Positions 24,765-33,538 of a stretch of 64,000 nucleotides of DNA are shown here, in pieces. Origin of the DNA: Methanoregulaceae archaeon. Lineage in GTDB: Bacteria > Armatimonadota > Fimbriimonadia > Fimbriimonadales > Fimbriimonadaceae. A program made the translations under genes and the position numbers. Numbering within the stretch: the first letter of the stretch is position 1; each line of letters begins with the position of its first letter. Location of the stretch: NCBI GenBank assembly GCA_020850325.1, contig JADZEW010000008.1:310001-374000 (forward strand), in the 5' to 3' direction. Below the pieces are notes generated by a model that saw only the letters and a program-made list of their open reading frames with translations, was not told the DNA's origin and searched no databases.

Positions 24765-27164
24765 CTACGGAACGACGACGACGTCTTTGCGCTTCGTCGA
24801 GCCGTTGTAGGAGGCGAAGACGCCAACAAGCAGCGGGTTGGCCACGTTGCCGGTGGTGATGGTGAAGTTCCTGCTCGTGCCTCCCGCGGGAATGAACACC
24901 GAGGATGGGACCCCCACCAGGGCTGGGGCTCCGGTGAAGAGTGAGATCGTGACTCCACCCGAGGGGGCGGGATGGCTGAGCATAACCATTCCAGACGACG
25001 TCGAGTTACGAACGATGACGTCGGGCGAGATAAGGATCGTGTGGATCGGCAGCGACAGCGTGAACGTCGTCGTCTTGGTGATCCCGTTCAGAACCGCGCT
25101 GATCGTGACCGTTTGATTGGACGTGACGGCTGACGTGGCTGCAGTATAGGTCGCGGTCTTGTATCCCGCCGTGATCGTCACCGACGAAGGCATGGTCACG
25201 AATGAGCTGTCGTCGGAGAGACTGACCACCGCTCCAGCGCCCGCCGCCTTGCCATCGAGATAAACGGTTCCCTGGATCGGAGCGCCTCCCACCATCGACG
25301 AACCCACCGTGTTCACGGCGACCAATTTGGCCCGCAGGATCGTCACCGCCGCCGTCTTCACGACATTGTTCAGACTCGCGGAGACGGTGACGGGGGTGTC
25401 TACCGTCACACCGCCGGTCGAGAACAGGACAGTCCCCGTCGTCTGACTCGCGGGGAAATACATTGCGGCGGGCACGTTGGCAATGGGGTTGCTCCTCCCG
25501 AGGGCAACGACGATGCCGCCGCTGGGTGCGGGCCCGGACAGCGTGACGTTCACGTTGCCGTTGCTGCCTCCAATGATCGACGACGGGGTTACGGTGACGG
25601 TCGCGGGCGTCGGTGCCGCCACGCTCAGTCGCGTCGTAAACGTCGTGTTGCCGAAGGTCAACGTGATATTGCCCGCGGTATGGCTGGGTACGGGCGTGGT
25701 CTGAACCTCGATCGAGCCTGTCGAAGCACCCCCGGCAACCATCAGCGTGGCTGGCGTGGTCAGAACCGTTGAATCGTCGGTTACGGCAAGGCTATAGCCC
25801 TCGACGCGGGCCGGGTCTGGCAGAGTTAGCGTCGCAGTCGCGCTGGTACCGCCGATGACCGTCGGGGGACCGACCGAGAACACCGCTTGCTGGTACTTCT
25901 GAAGCAGGATCGTCGATGAGTCGATGGATTGGACCCGCCCGGCAACGTAGAACGAGCCGTTGGAGCCCCACGCAAAACCGTCGACGGAGTCGTTCTCGCT
26001 CGACACGCTGTCGTACCAAGTGAACCACTGGCCGACGCCGGTCGGCGAGATCTTGTAGAACCCCGTGTCGAGCCGATTGCCTCCGCGGAGGATCTCGGAC
26101 ACGAGAATGGTGTTGCTCGTGCCATCACTGATGGCCCGCGGGTCACTCTGGTCACCATCTAGAGACGGACTGGAGACCCGGCCGCCGATGTAGGACCACA
26201 TGCGATCTCCGGTGGTCGCGTTGACTCTCATGGCAGCGGCTCGGTAGATCCCTCCGTCGTAAACCGAGCCGCCGAGAACGAGGTTGCCATCAGCGTCTAA
26301 GGCGATCGAGCTGGCGTAGTCATCTCCATCGCTCGGACCATTAAAGAGCTTCATCCACTGGGTCGAGCCTGAAGGGCTTACCCGCATGGCGAGAAAGTCG
26401 TAGTCGGGGTACGTGGTTTGTGCCGTGGCAAGGGCATACACGGTTCCGTCCGCTGAGGAGGTCACCCCACGGACGCGGGCTCCGTTCGTTCCGAAGCTGG
26501 TGTTCCACACGCCCAGCATGGTCGTGGGGTCGTACTTGGCGACCTTGATCGAGTCGGACGAGTCGCAGGCCAGTGCGACCTTCCCATCACCGGTGAGCGC
26601 CATGTACGGAGCATAGGTCGAGGGCAGGGTCGCAAATCCTGTTTGAGCGGTGACCGCACCGGTCGTGTTATCGACGCGGACGATCTGGGTGATCCCACCC
26701 ACCTCGGTGGTAATCATGATCCAGTTGTTTGCGGGGTAGTAGAGCAATCGCGCGGAGGTGAGATTTGCGCCGGAGCCAAAGGCGACCTCAGTCAAGTAGG
26801 CGACGGATCCGTTGGTGGTGATTCTGCCTACCATCAGGTTGTTGTTGCTACGCTCGCCAACGAAGATGGTGTTGCTGCTTCCATCGGTGATCAGGTCGAG
26901 GCCTCTGAGATCCGAAATCGAGTTGTTGAGCAGTTGCGTTCCGTCGGCGCCGTACTTGCGAACGTTGAGCGTGCTGTCACCGACCGACTGGCGACCCACG
27001 ATGACTGAGCCGTCGGGGGTGCCCAAAACGCCGATGCAGGTGCTGTTGGTCCCACCCGTTCCGAGGGTACGCGTCCACGCTTGTAGCTGCGCGGCGCCAA
27101 TCGTCGCGAGCATCGAGGCCGCAAAGACCGCGGCGAGTCGTTTACGAATCAAAGATCCCGTCAC
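24765..27164 (-). CDS. Large exported propeller protein with four C-terminal Ig-like repeats
   Basis: A 799-residue protein. The signal peptide ends near residue 26 (AVFAASMLATIGAAQ). Residues 27-430 contain repeated short units with GTPDGSVIVGRQ, LDADGNLVLGGS and GSNGSFYVAGRV, as in beta-propeller SBBP/WD40-like proteins. Four units of about 90 residues follow (about 433-799), each opening with an IGG-type turn and containing APSGG, VP-x4-PAG and a closing VTISA-x-NG. The same unit occurs four times in the protein at 42180. An extracellular adhesion or sensing role is plausible but unproven. The start is GTG at 27164; TTG at 27152 is an alternative. Confidence 0.82.
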   Translation of the reverse strand: MTGSLIRKRLAAVFAASMLATIGAAQLQAWTRTLGTGGTNSTCIGVLGTPDGSVIVGRQSVGDSTLNVRKYGADGTQLLNNSISDLRGLDLITDGSSNTIFVGERSNNNLMVGRITTNGSVAYLTEVAFGSGANLTSARLLYYPANNWIMITTEVGGITQIVRVDNTTGAVTAQTGFATLPSTYAPYMALTGDGKVALACDSSDSIKVAKYDPTTMLGVWNTSFGTNGARVRGVTSSADGTVYALATAQTTYPDYDFLAMRVSPSGSTQWMKLFNGPSDGDDYASSIALDADGNLVLGGSVYDGGIYRAAAMRVNATTGDRMWSYIGGRVSSPSLDGDQSDPRAISDGTSNTILVSEILRGGNRLDTGFYKISPTGVGQWFTWYDSVSSENDSVDGFAWGSNGSFYVAGRVQSIDSSTILLQKYQQAVFSVGPPTVIGGTSATATLTLPDPARVEGYSLAVTDDSTVLTTPATLMVAGGASTGSIEVQTTPVPSHTAGNITLTFGNTTFTTRLSVAAPTPATVTVTPSSIIGGSNGNVNVTLSGPAPSGGIVVALGRSNPIANVPAAMYFPASQTTGTVLFSTGGVTVDTPVTVSASLNNVVKTAAVTILRAKLVAVNTVGSSMVGGAPIQGTVYLDGKAAGAGAVVSLSDDSSFVTMPSSVTITAGYKTATYTAATSAVTSNQTVTISAVLNGITKTTTFTLSLPIHTILISPDVIVRNSTSSGMVMLSHPAPSGGVTISLFTGAPALVGVPSSVFIPAGGTSRNFTITTGNVANPLLVGVFASYNGSTKRKDVVVVP

Positions 27165-27219
27165 TCCGCCATTTTAGCGGCTATGGGTGTTCAAAGCAAG
27201 GGTGACCGCCGAAAGAGGG

Positions 27220-28026
27220 TCACATCCCTACGCCGGTGTAGTGGCGCAGCCCTTTGCGCCAGAGCACCTTCGCCCCCACATAGCCGAGGACAATCCACGC
27301 AAGCTGGATCAGCAGAACCTCGTGAATCCGCGGACCCGAAACGCGGCCGATCAGGATCTCCGTGGGAGCGCCGGTCGTGAAGTAGAACGGGAACAGCAAC
27401 GCCAGCCGCTGAGCCCACTCGGGCAACACCGACACCGGGAACAGCTGCCCGGAAAGAAACAGCATCGGCACGTAGTAGAGTTCGAAGATCGAGTACACCT
27501 CTTGGACGAACAGCGCGAGCATCGCCATCATCGTCACGAAGGTGAAACTCACCAGGTGCCCAAGGATCACGGAGGCCCAGAACTCCCAGCCCATGAACAG
27601 GGTTACATCGCCGAGATACCCCCGGTACGCCCACAGCAGCAGCACGAAAAACGGCGCGAACAGCATCGGCCGGATGATTCGCCAAGAGAGATTGCGGCAG
27701 AACAAGAACTGATAGAAGCTGATCGGCCGCATCAGCATTGCCGAGAAGTTGCCCTCTTTGATCTCGGTGGCGACTTCCCACATGATGTGGCTGGTGATGA
27801 AGCTTCCCAGCATGAGCATCGTGAGATAGTAGAGCACGAAGTCGCCGCTGGTGAATCCGGCGATCGGACCCTGGGCGACGGCACTGGCCTTCGCCCACAC
27901 GAGCGGCATCGTGACCGCGGTCACGAGGTCGGTCATGATCCAGATGAGGCCGCTCGCGCGGTAGGCAATGCCGTCTTGGAAGTAGATCGAGAAGATCGCC
28001 CACCACTTGGAGAGGCTTCGTGTCAT
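27220..28026 (-). CDS. ABC-2 family transporter permease
   Basis: A 268-residue integral membrane protein with six predicted helices. EIKEGNFSAMLMRPISFYQFLFCRNLSWR is the typical segment of the ABC2_membrane_6 group (PF06182-type permeases), and LFLSGQLFPVSVLPEWAQRL is typical near the fourth to fifth helices. These permeases normally work with a cytoplasmic ATPase and often a second permease, exporting drugs, lipids or polysaccharide. Neither partner is adjacent here. The frame is open back to 28551, but that part is antisense-like and overlaps the GH172 gene. The ATG at 28026 overlaps the GH172 stop as ATGA. Confidence 0.88.
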   Translation of the reverse strand: MTRSLSKWWAIFSIYFQDGIAYRASGLIWIMTDLVTAVTMPLVWAKASAVAQGPIAGFTSGDFVLYYLTMLMLGSFITSHIMWEVATEIKEGNFSAMLMRPISFYQFLFCRNLSWRIIRPMLFAPFFVLLLWAYRGYLGDVTLFMGWEFWASVILGHLVSFTFVTMMAMLALFVQEVYSIFELYYVPMLFLSGQLFPVSVLPEWAQRLALLFPFYFTTGAPTEILIGRVSGPRIHEVLLIQLAWIVLGYVGAKVLWRKGLRHYTGVGM

Positions 28027-29075
28027 GGCCTGGGCAATCGCTCCGCGATAGGTAGCAAAGCTGGGAAGGGCGCGTGCGGCTCGATCTGATACCAATACGC
28101 GGTCGACGAGTAGTCGTTCGATAGCTTGTTCGCGTGGCCGTGCTCGATCGTCACGCGGATCGACTTTGTGAACCGCACCGGGTCCTCGATGTGGAAACGA
28201 TACATCGAGTTCTTGCCGCTCCAGGGCCACTCCGGCGTGCCCGAATACAACGTGATGCCGTGATAGGGGGCTGAGAACTCGGTGCGCGGACCGAAGGCGG
28301 TGCAGATGTAGTCCTCGGTGCCGGTGCCGTGCAGCGAAGGCGGCCACGGGTCGCCGTCGATGAAGATCATGTCGTCGCCTTCGCCGTACCAGTCGTTTGC
28401 CTGCGGCTCGAATACGTCGATGTTCAGGTTGCAACCCACATAGATGCCGTTGCCCTCGGCTTCGAGGATGACGTAGTTGTCGTCGCCGGTGGTGTTGGGC
28501 TTGCGGTTCCAGATATCGAAGAGGTTGTCGTTGTTCAGCTTTTCCGAGCACCAGCCCTCAGTGTTCGCTTCGCGGCGCCATTGGGCGTGGAAGCGGGCGA
28601 CCTCGGCGCCATGGGACTGGTCGTACTCCTCATAATCGATGTAGAAGTAGACGTTGACCGCCTTGTCGGTCTCGCTGGTGATCTCGATCCGAGCGGCGTC
28701 GAAGGGCATCGGGAACCAGCAGTTCATGCCGCGGCCGTCATCGGGGCTCATCTGCAGGGGCAGCGAGGTGAAGTTCTTGAAGATGCCGTGGCCGATGCCG
28801 AAGAAATCTCCGAGCGGTACTTCGACGCTGGGGGTGTCTTCGCCATCCCAAAACATGCGCAGGACCAGCTTGCGAGGGAAGGTGTCGTCGTTGCCGACGG
28901 TCATCCAAATGTGCTTGATGCAACCCGGCTTATCGGTCTCCAGCAATTTGGCGGTTTGACCGGGTTCGACCGTCCACCAGTCGGAGTTGTTGCCTGCTGG
29001 ATCGTAGCTCGAGGCGCGCTTCGAGCGGTAGTTGCGCAAGTAGGGAAGCGAGCCGAGTGTCGTCCGACCGATCAT
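28023..29075 (-). CDS. GH172 (DUF2961) family protein, short form
   Basis: A 350-residue protein consisting almost only of the DUF2961/GH172 domain: GSLPYLRNYRSKRASSYD at the start, GPGCIKHIWMT-like KPGCIKHIWMTVGN, LGDFFGIGHG, MNCWFPMPFDA, and HGTGTEDYICTAFGP with the conserved acidic residues. No signal peptide is visible from this start, so it may be cytoplasmic. Upstream in-frame ATGs at 29108 and 29141 exist. The ATG at 29075 is chosen because family sequence begins there and TAATCT lies seven bases upstream. It is coupled to the ABC-2 permease by ATGA. Confidence 0.85.
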   Translation of the reverse strand: MIGRTTLGSLPYLRNYRSKRASSYDPAGNNSDWWTVEPGQTAKLLETDKPGCIKHIWMTVGNDDTFPRKLVLRMFWDGEDTPSVEVPLGDFFGIGHGIFKNFTSLPLQMSPDDGRGMNCWFPMPFDAARIEITSETDKAVNVYFYIDYEEYDQSHGAEVARFHAQWRREANTEGWCSEKLNNDNLFDIWNRKPNTTGDDNYVILEAEGNGIYVGCNLNIDVFEPQANDWYGEGDDMIFIDGDPWPPSLHGTGTEDYICTAFGPRTEFSAPYHGITLYSGTPEWPWSGKNSMYRFHIEDPVRFTKSIRVTIEHGHANKLSNDYSSTAYWYQIEPHAPFPALLPIAERLPRP

Positions 29076-29082
29076 CGGGTTG

Positions 29083-29088
29083 AGATTA
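29083..29088 (-). promoter_or_regulatory. Candidate -10 (TAATCT) seven bases before the GH172 start
   Basis: On the minus strand TAATCT ends seven bases before the ATG at 29075. The same hexamer stands six bases before the start at 59063. This would make the mRNA leaderless. Confidence 0.4.
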
Positions 29089-29237
29089 GCGCGGAATGGG
29101 GACCGCATGCTCGGTGGCCCACTCCATCGAGCAGGGCTCATGACGACATAGAGGAGATCAACGTCGCAAACTTTCCGGGTGACGACTACGATTTCTGCAA
29201 GGTACCCTGCACGCAATATCACCAAGCCTTACGTGGA

Positions 29238-30053
29238 TCAAGCGCTATCGTCCCGAAGAGCCGCAAATCCCATTTGTACAAGTTCTCGAGACAGGTTATC
29301 AAGATCAGGGAAGAGAGTACCTCTGCTGATTCCGAACAGTTCAAGGATCTGGCGAAAGCCAGCTTTTGACTTTGCGGGTATGCGAATACGTATCAAGAAC
29401 TGGTCAGCAGTAGAGATATCTTCAAGCGGCTGATTTCGACCATGCAAGGTAAAAGCAGATTGCTGAACCATGTGCCGCAAATCTGATTCTTCTGTGAGGA
29501 CCGCAACTATACGGCGATCAACTACATCATTGTCCCGCGTGAATGCCTGGTGTGCCAACCGCCCAATCGTGCGACTGCCAGGCATACACAGCGAGTGGGT
29601 CTTGGACTCTACTAGGTTCAGTTGACTTGGCCATAGCGCCCAAACACACGCATCCGTAGAACCTGTCGACATGACGGCAAAGAACAGAGCAACAAGGGGT
29701 GAGTGAGACCAATCAAGAAGCCTTGTTGGTAAGCCGTAGTGCTGCATTAGGAAGAGCCACCCAAGCGGGTCACTGGAGCTTGGACAATCCCCTCGTCTGG
29801 GTCTCGCCATCAAACGAAAACGAGCGTTCATGTTGTGCTCGTTAGACTCAATCTCACTTCGGTACAAACTTGGCTGCAGAGCCCACGAGACGTCCTCATG
29901 TCCTCTCCACCAGGGTCTCGTATCTTCGAATCGTCGAGCGGCAGTTGCCACGGCAGCAGTAAAGGTCCTCATGTCTATTGCGACAAGCTCACTTACTTTC
30001 ACACAGACAGGGGACACTTCAGGACCTCGCGACTCGTCACGACCTTGTTCCAT
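29238..30053 (-). CDS. FRG domain-containing protein
   Basis: A 271-residue soluble protein. The FRG domain is recognised from RPWWRGHEDVSWALQPSLYR (residues 46-65), PLGWLFLMQHYGLPTRLLDWSHSPLVALFFAV and a late ADQFLIRIRIP. FRG domains are named for the Phe/Trp-Arg-Gly motif and occur in phage, plasmid and defence-island proteins; the biochemical role is unclear. The gene is clearly less GC-rich than its neighbours and uses codons unlike them, which suggests recent transfer. It starts three bases after the stop of the aspartyl protease gene. ATG 29972 or a GTG near 29996 could be the true start. Confidence 0.82.
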   Translation of the reverse strand: MEQGRDESRGPEVSPVCVKVSELVAIDMRTFTAAVATAARRFEDTRPWWRGHEDVSWALQPSLYRSEIESNEHNMNARFRLMARPRRGDCPSSSDPLGWLFLMQHYGLPTRLLDWSHSPLVALFFAVMSTGSTDACVWALWPSQLNLVESKTHSLCMPGSRTIGRLAHQAFTRDNDVVDRRIVAVLTEESDLRHMVQQSAFTLHGRNQPLEDISTADQFLIRIRIPAKSKAGFRQILELFGISRGTLFPDLDNLSRELVQMGFAALRDDSA

Positions 30054-30056
30054 CCC

Positions 30057-31211
30057 TTACTCGTTGACCATCGCTTCCCGATCCAACTCCATCCGCATGA
30101 GCTGGCCGTTGCGCGAGAAGTTGATCGTCACTTTGGTTCCCACCGGACCATCGAGAAGGGCTCCGACCTCGCGGTAACCGATTCGGCCGCCCAGTTCTTG
30201 GCCATTCACCGACAGCACCGAGTCGCCCATCTGAATTCCGGCGCGGGCGGCGGGGGAGTTCGGAATCACTCGGAACACGCGAACGCGATTCTGGCGCTCG
30301 TCGAACGCGGCGGTCACTCCGGTCGAACCTTCGGGATCGTTACCAACCTTGCCCGTGAAGTTCTCGAGCCATACGCGGCGGCGATCATAGTCGATGATGA
30401 TGTTGAAGTTCTTCAGGAAGCCGAACCCGACGGTTCCATCGCTCTCGGCGGAGCCGGACGGCAGGTCGATGATGTCCCAGTAGCTGAGCGGCACATCGAC
30501 TCCGTAGATCTTCGCCCCCTCGACCTTCTTGGTCCAGCTATCGACCGCGCCGCTCGCCACGAAGCTCTGCTTCACGAACTTCGGTTTCGAGTCTTTGGTC
30601 CATAAGCCCACGCGCTCCAGAACGTCGCGGTGGGTGGTGGTGTAGAAGGCGTTGCCGGTGTCGAGCGAGAGGAGCAGCTGCTTGCCGTTCGGGGCTCGAA
30701 CGTCGAGCTTGATCGCGTTGTGTCCAATCGGCAGCATCTTCAGGAGGAAGGTGCGCTTGTTATCGGGGGTTCGGGAGTTGATGTCGAGGGTCTTCGGATG
30801 AAAAATGAACTTGCTCTTCTCGAAGTTGATCTCGGTGACGTTCTTCTTGATCACCTCGAAGCCCATGATCCCGTCGCAGTGAGTGTCATAGCTGAAGGAG
30901 TAGTCGGCCGGCTGCATGACCGCTTCCATCTCGGCCGGATCGATGACCTTGCTGCCGAGCTTGACCGAGGTGAGCTTCACCGTCTTGGCGTCGAACTCGC
31001 CGACGAAGTCGCGGAGCCGCATGGTGCCCGTCTCTTTGCCCAGGCTGATGTTGTGGTCCACCACAAACGCACCGCTAAAGCCGGTGTCGAACATAAACGA
31101 CAGGCTTCGCCCGTTCACGGCGGCATCGACGATGATCGCATTCTCGGCCAGCTTGAAAGGGACTTCGACAGTCCCCGACTGGGCGACGGCAAGGGCAATC
31201 AACGAAAGCAT
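30057..31211 (-). CDS. Retropepsin-like aspartyl protease with PDZ domain
   Basis: A 384-residue exported protein with a short signal (MLSLIALAVAQS). Two aspartyl-protease half-domains are visible, with the active-site motif FMFDTGFSG (Asp42) in the first and LSLDTGNAF (Asp184) in the second. A pepsin-like two-lobe arrangement in one chain is therefore likely. Residues about 300-380 form a PDZ domain (VFRVIPNSPAARAGIQMGDSVLSVNG). Proteins of this layout are periplasmic or extracytoplasmic proteases of unknown substrate. TATAAC lies seven bases before the start. Confidence 0.88.
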   Translation of the reverse strand: MLSLIALAVAQSGTVEVPFKLAENAIIVDAAVNGRSLSFMFDTGFSGAFVVDHNISLGKETGTMRLRDFVGEFDAKTVKLTSVKLGSKVIDPAEMEAVMQPADYSFSYDTHCDGIMGFEVIKKNVTEINFEKSKFIFHPKTLDINSRTPDNKRTFLLKMLPIGHNAIKLDVRAPNGKQLLLSLDTGNAFYTTTHRDVLERVGLWTKDSKPKFVKQSFVASGAVDSWTKKVEGAKIYGVDVPLSYWDIIDLPSGSAESDGTVGFGFLKNFNIIIDYDRRRVWLENFTGKVGNDPEGSTGVTAAFDERQNRVRVFRVIPNSPAARAGIQMGDSVLSVNGQELGGRIGYREVGALLDGPVGTKVTINFSRNGQLMRMELDREAMVNE

Positions 31212-31218
31212 GATATGA

Positions 31219-31224
31219 GTTATA
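31219..31224 (-). promoter_or_regulatory. Candidate -10 (TATAAC) seven bases before the aspartyl protease start
   Basis: TATAAC on the minus strand matches TATAAT at five positions and ends seven bases before the ATG at 31211, as expected for a leaderless transcript. Confidence 0.5.
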
Positions 31225-31254
31225 CGCCGAACCGGGTCCTAAGGATCGCCGAAT

Positions 31255-32127
31255 CTACTGCTTGCGGCCGAGAGCCATGTACAGCACCTGCACTGGAGCG
31301 CAGCAGCAACACAGCACGTAGAACACTAGCCAAACCCAGTTGGAGCGGCGATCGACGATGTCGACAATCATCCACGTCAGCGCGCCGAGGGAGAGAATCC
31401 ACGACAGTACGGTCTGAACAGGGTTGCCCATCGTGGGTCCGGGTCGGGCGTTCCCGGTCATCCCTTCATTGAATGCGCGAGCGATTTCCGGTCCGGCGGT
31501 GACGATTCCTATGATGAACAAGATGAACCAGGCGGCGACGAATCCCCACCCGATACCGGTCCAGGTCTTGGTGCCGATCTGCTCGACGAGCGCAACGTTG
31601 TGGCCGGTGTGCTGCGGGCGAACATAGGGCTGGTTGGGGCCGCCATACGGACTGCCGTAGGGGTTCTGCTGATGAGGATTCGCTCCATAAGGCTGCTCGA
31701 CGCCTGGGGCACCTTGCACGGGCGGAGCCGCCCCCTCAGGGGGGCGAGTCGGGCCGCCGATACCCATATCCCCTTCTAGTTGACCCAACAACTGACGCGC
31801 GCCGGCATGGCTCGGGTCGAGGCGCAACGCCTCATTGGCTTGGGCCATCGCTTCGGACTTCTGATTCTGATGAACGAGGTGGACGGCAAAGTTGAAGCGG
31901 GTCTTCGCGTTGTCGGGCTGAATACGCAGGGCATCTTCAAACGCGCGGGTGGCTTCGGTGGACTGGTGCATCTGCGCCAGCGCGACCGCCTTGATGACGT
32001 AGGCGTCGGCCGCTTCCGGGCTGAGCAGGATCGCCTGATTGGCGAAGTCCAGTGCCTGATTCAGCTGGCCGCTCTGCAGCGATTGCGTGGCCTGTTCAAT
32101 AAAACTCTGAGTTTGATCATCCGACAT
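31255..32127 (-). CDS. TPR-repeat membrane protein
   Basis: A 290-residue protein. Residues 1-120 contain about three tetratricopeptide repeats (GQLNQALDFANQAILLSPEAADAYVIKA, ATRAFEDALRIQPDNAKTRFNFA, AMAQANEALRLDPSHAGARQLLG). A Pro/Gly/Gln/Tyr-rich linker follows (about 120-180), then three transmembrane helices, the last containing four consecutive cysteines (VLCCCCAPVQ). The TPR part would face the cytoplasm and bind protein partners. GGGGAG seven bases before ATG 32127 fixes the start and excludes an extension to 32142. The function is unknown. Confidence 0.82.
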   Translation of the reverse strand: MSDDQTQSFIEQATQSLQSGQLNQALDFANQAILLSPEAADAYVIKAVALAQMHQSTEATRAFEDALRIQPDNAKTRFNFAVHLVHQNQKSEAMAQANEALRLDPSHAGARQLLGQLEGDMGIGGPTRPPEGAAPPVQGAPGVEQPYGANPHQQNPYGSPYGGPNQPYVRPQHTGHNVALVEQIGTKTWTGIGWGFVAAWFILFIIGIVTAGPEIARAFNEGMTGNARPGPTMGNPVQTVLSWILSLGALTWMIVDIVDRRSNWVWLVFYVLCCCCAPVQVLYMALGRKQ

Positions 32128-32222
32128 CGTTGAACTCCCCAACCGAGGCTCATTGAGTGTACGTTTTTGAGGTTAGGAAAGATGCGGGTGGCGCGGGGAA
32201 CGCATTGCGCGCTTCGATTCTG

Positions 32223-32228
32223 TATACT
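32223..32228 (+). promoter_or_regulatory. Candidate -10 (TATACT) for the livJHMG operon
   Basis: TATACT matches five of six consensus bases and lies 53 bases before the GTG of the binding-protein gene, leaving room for the leader and its AAGGTGA site. A -35 is not convincing. Confidence 0.4.
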
Positions 32229-32281
32229 CAGCAAGCTTTTGCGAAGCGTTAACGCGCTCAACTTGGGGAAGGTGAAATCCA

Positions 32282-33535
32282 GTGAACGTTAAACTCCGAT
32301 CAGCGGCCTTTTCGGCGGTCGCCTGCTTCGTTCTCGGTGGTCTCTTAGCCGGCTGTGGCAGCGGCGGCGGCTCATCGACCGGCGACACCGGCGGTACGTC
32401 CGGCACGTCATCGACTTCGGGCGGATCGCTCCAACCGGGCGATCAGACTCCCGATCCGAACAAGATCAAGATTGGCCTGGTGGCCAGCATCAACGGCGAC
32501 CTGAAGCCGTGGGGCATGGACAGCCAGAATGGCGCACTGCTCGCGGTCGATGAAATCAACAAGGCCGGCGGCATCGGCGGCAAAGAAGTCCAGCTCCTCA
32601 TCGAGGACTCGAACTCGACGCCCGAGCAGGGCAAGACCGCAGCCGAGCGATTGATCTCGAAGGGTTGCGTCGCCGTCGTCGGCGAAGTCGCGTCGGGCAT
32701 TACTGCTCAAATCGCGCTCGCTGCACAAGAGAAGAAGATTCCCGTCGTCGCCGTTGGCGCGACGAAGACCGAACTGCCCGGCATCGGCGAGCACGTGTTC
32801 CGCGTGTGCTACACCGACGACCTGCAAGGACCGGTTATGGCGACTTTCGCCTACGAGGAGCTTGGTCTGCGCAACGTCGCCATCGTGACGGACAACAAGC
32901 AGCCGTACTCCACGTACCTCAGCAAGACGTTCCGCGACTCGTTCGAGAAGCAGGGCGGCAAGATCGTGGACGAGCAGTTCTACGAGTCGAAGCAGACCCA
33001 GTTTGGGCCGCTCTTGACGAACCTCAAAGCGAAGAACCCGGATGGTCTCTTCCTTTCCGGCTACTTCACGGAAGTTGGCCCGATCGTGCGCCAGGCCGCG
33101 GAAGCGGGTCTGAACGCGAAGTTCCTCGGTGGTGACGGTTGGGATTCGGCGGAGATTCTCACCTCGGGTGGCGACGCCATCCTCGGCGGTTTCTTCTGCA
33201 ACCACTACAACAACCAGGAAGATCGCCCTGAAGTCAAGACCTTCCTCGAGAAGTGGCAGGCGGCGTTCGGTGGCGTTCCCGGAACGACCATGGGTGCGCT
33301 CGGCTACGACGCGGTTGGCGTGGCGCTCGATGCTCTGAAGCGGGCCAGCGATGTCAACAGCGCGGAGAGCGTTCTGGCGGCCATCAGCGAGACCGAAGGG
33401 TTCGCCGGAGTTAGCGGCGTCATCACCCTCAAGGGGTCGGGTGGCAATCCGGACAAGCGGGCGCTCGTCGTCAAGCTTGCAAAGGAAGGTCAGGTCTACG
33501 AGAAGGCCTACGAAGTCTCGGAAGTCAAGCGATAA
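32282..33535 (+). CDS. livJ: Branched-chain amino acid-type ABC transporter substrate-binding lipoprotein
   Basis: A 417-residue periplasmic binding protein of the Leu/Ile/Val-binding (type I fold) family. The lipobox LLAGC gives lipidated Cys25, followed by a Gly/Ser/Thr-rich linker to about residue 58. The mature domain begins KIKIGLVASINGDLKPWG, with GALLAVDEINKAGGIGGKEVQLLIEDSNS and VAVVGEVASGITAQIALAAQ. The ligand may be a branched-chain amino acid, another amino acid, an amide or urea; sequence alone does not decide. The start is GTG with AAGGTGA seven bases upstream. It is first in a four-gene operon with livH, livM and livG. Confidence 0.93.
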   Translation: MNVKLRSAAFSAVACFVLGGLLAGCGSGGGSSTGDTGGTSGTSSTSGGSLQPGDQTPDPNKIKIGLVASINGDLKPWGMDSQNGALLAVDEINKAGGIGGKEVQLLIEDSNSTPEQGKTAAERLISKGCVAVVGEVASGITAQIALAAQEKKIPVVAVGATKTELPGIGEHVFRVCYTDDLQGPVMATFAYEELGLRNVAIVTDNKQPYSTYLSKTFRDSFEKQGGKIVDEQFYESKQTQFGPLLTNLKAKNPDGLFLSGYFTEVGPIVRQAAEAGLNAKFLGGDGWDSAEILTSGGDAILGGFFCNHYNNQEDRPEVKTFLEKWQAAFGGVPGTTMGALGYDAVGVALDALKRASDVNSAESVLAAISETEGFAGVSGVITLKGSGGNPDKRALVVKLAKEGQVYEKAYEVSEVKR

Positions 33536-33538
33536 CGC

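Noticed and set aside
28027-28551. Longer start for the ABC-2 permease
   Set aside because: It lies within the GH172 gene in another frame; the Arg/His-rich product is a shadow, and ATGA coupling supports 28026.
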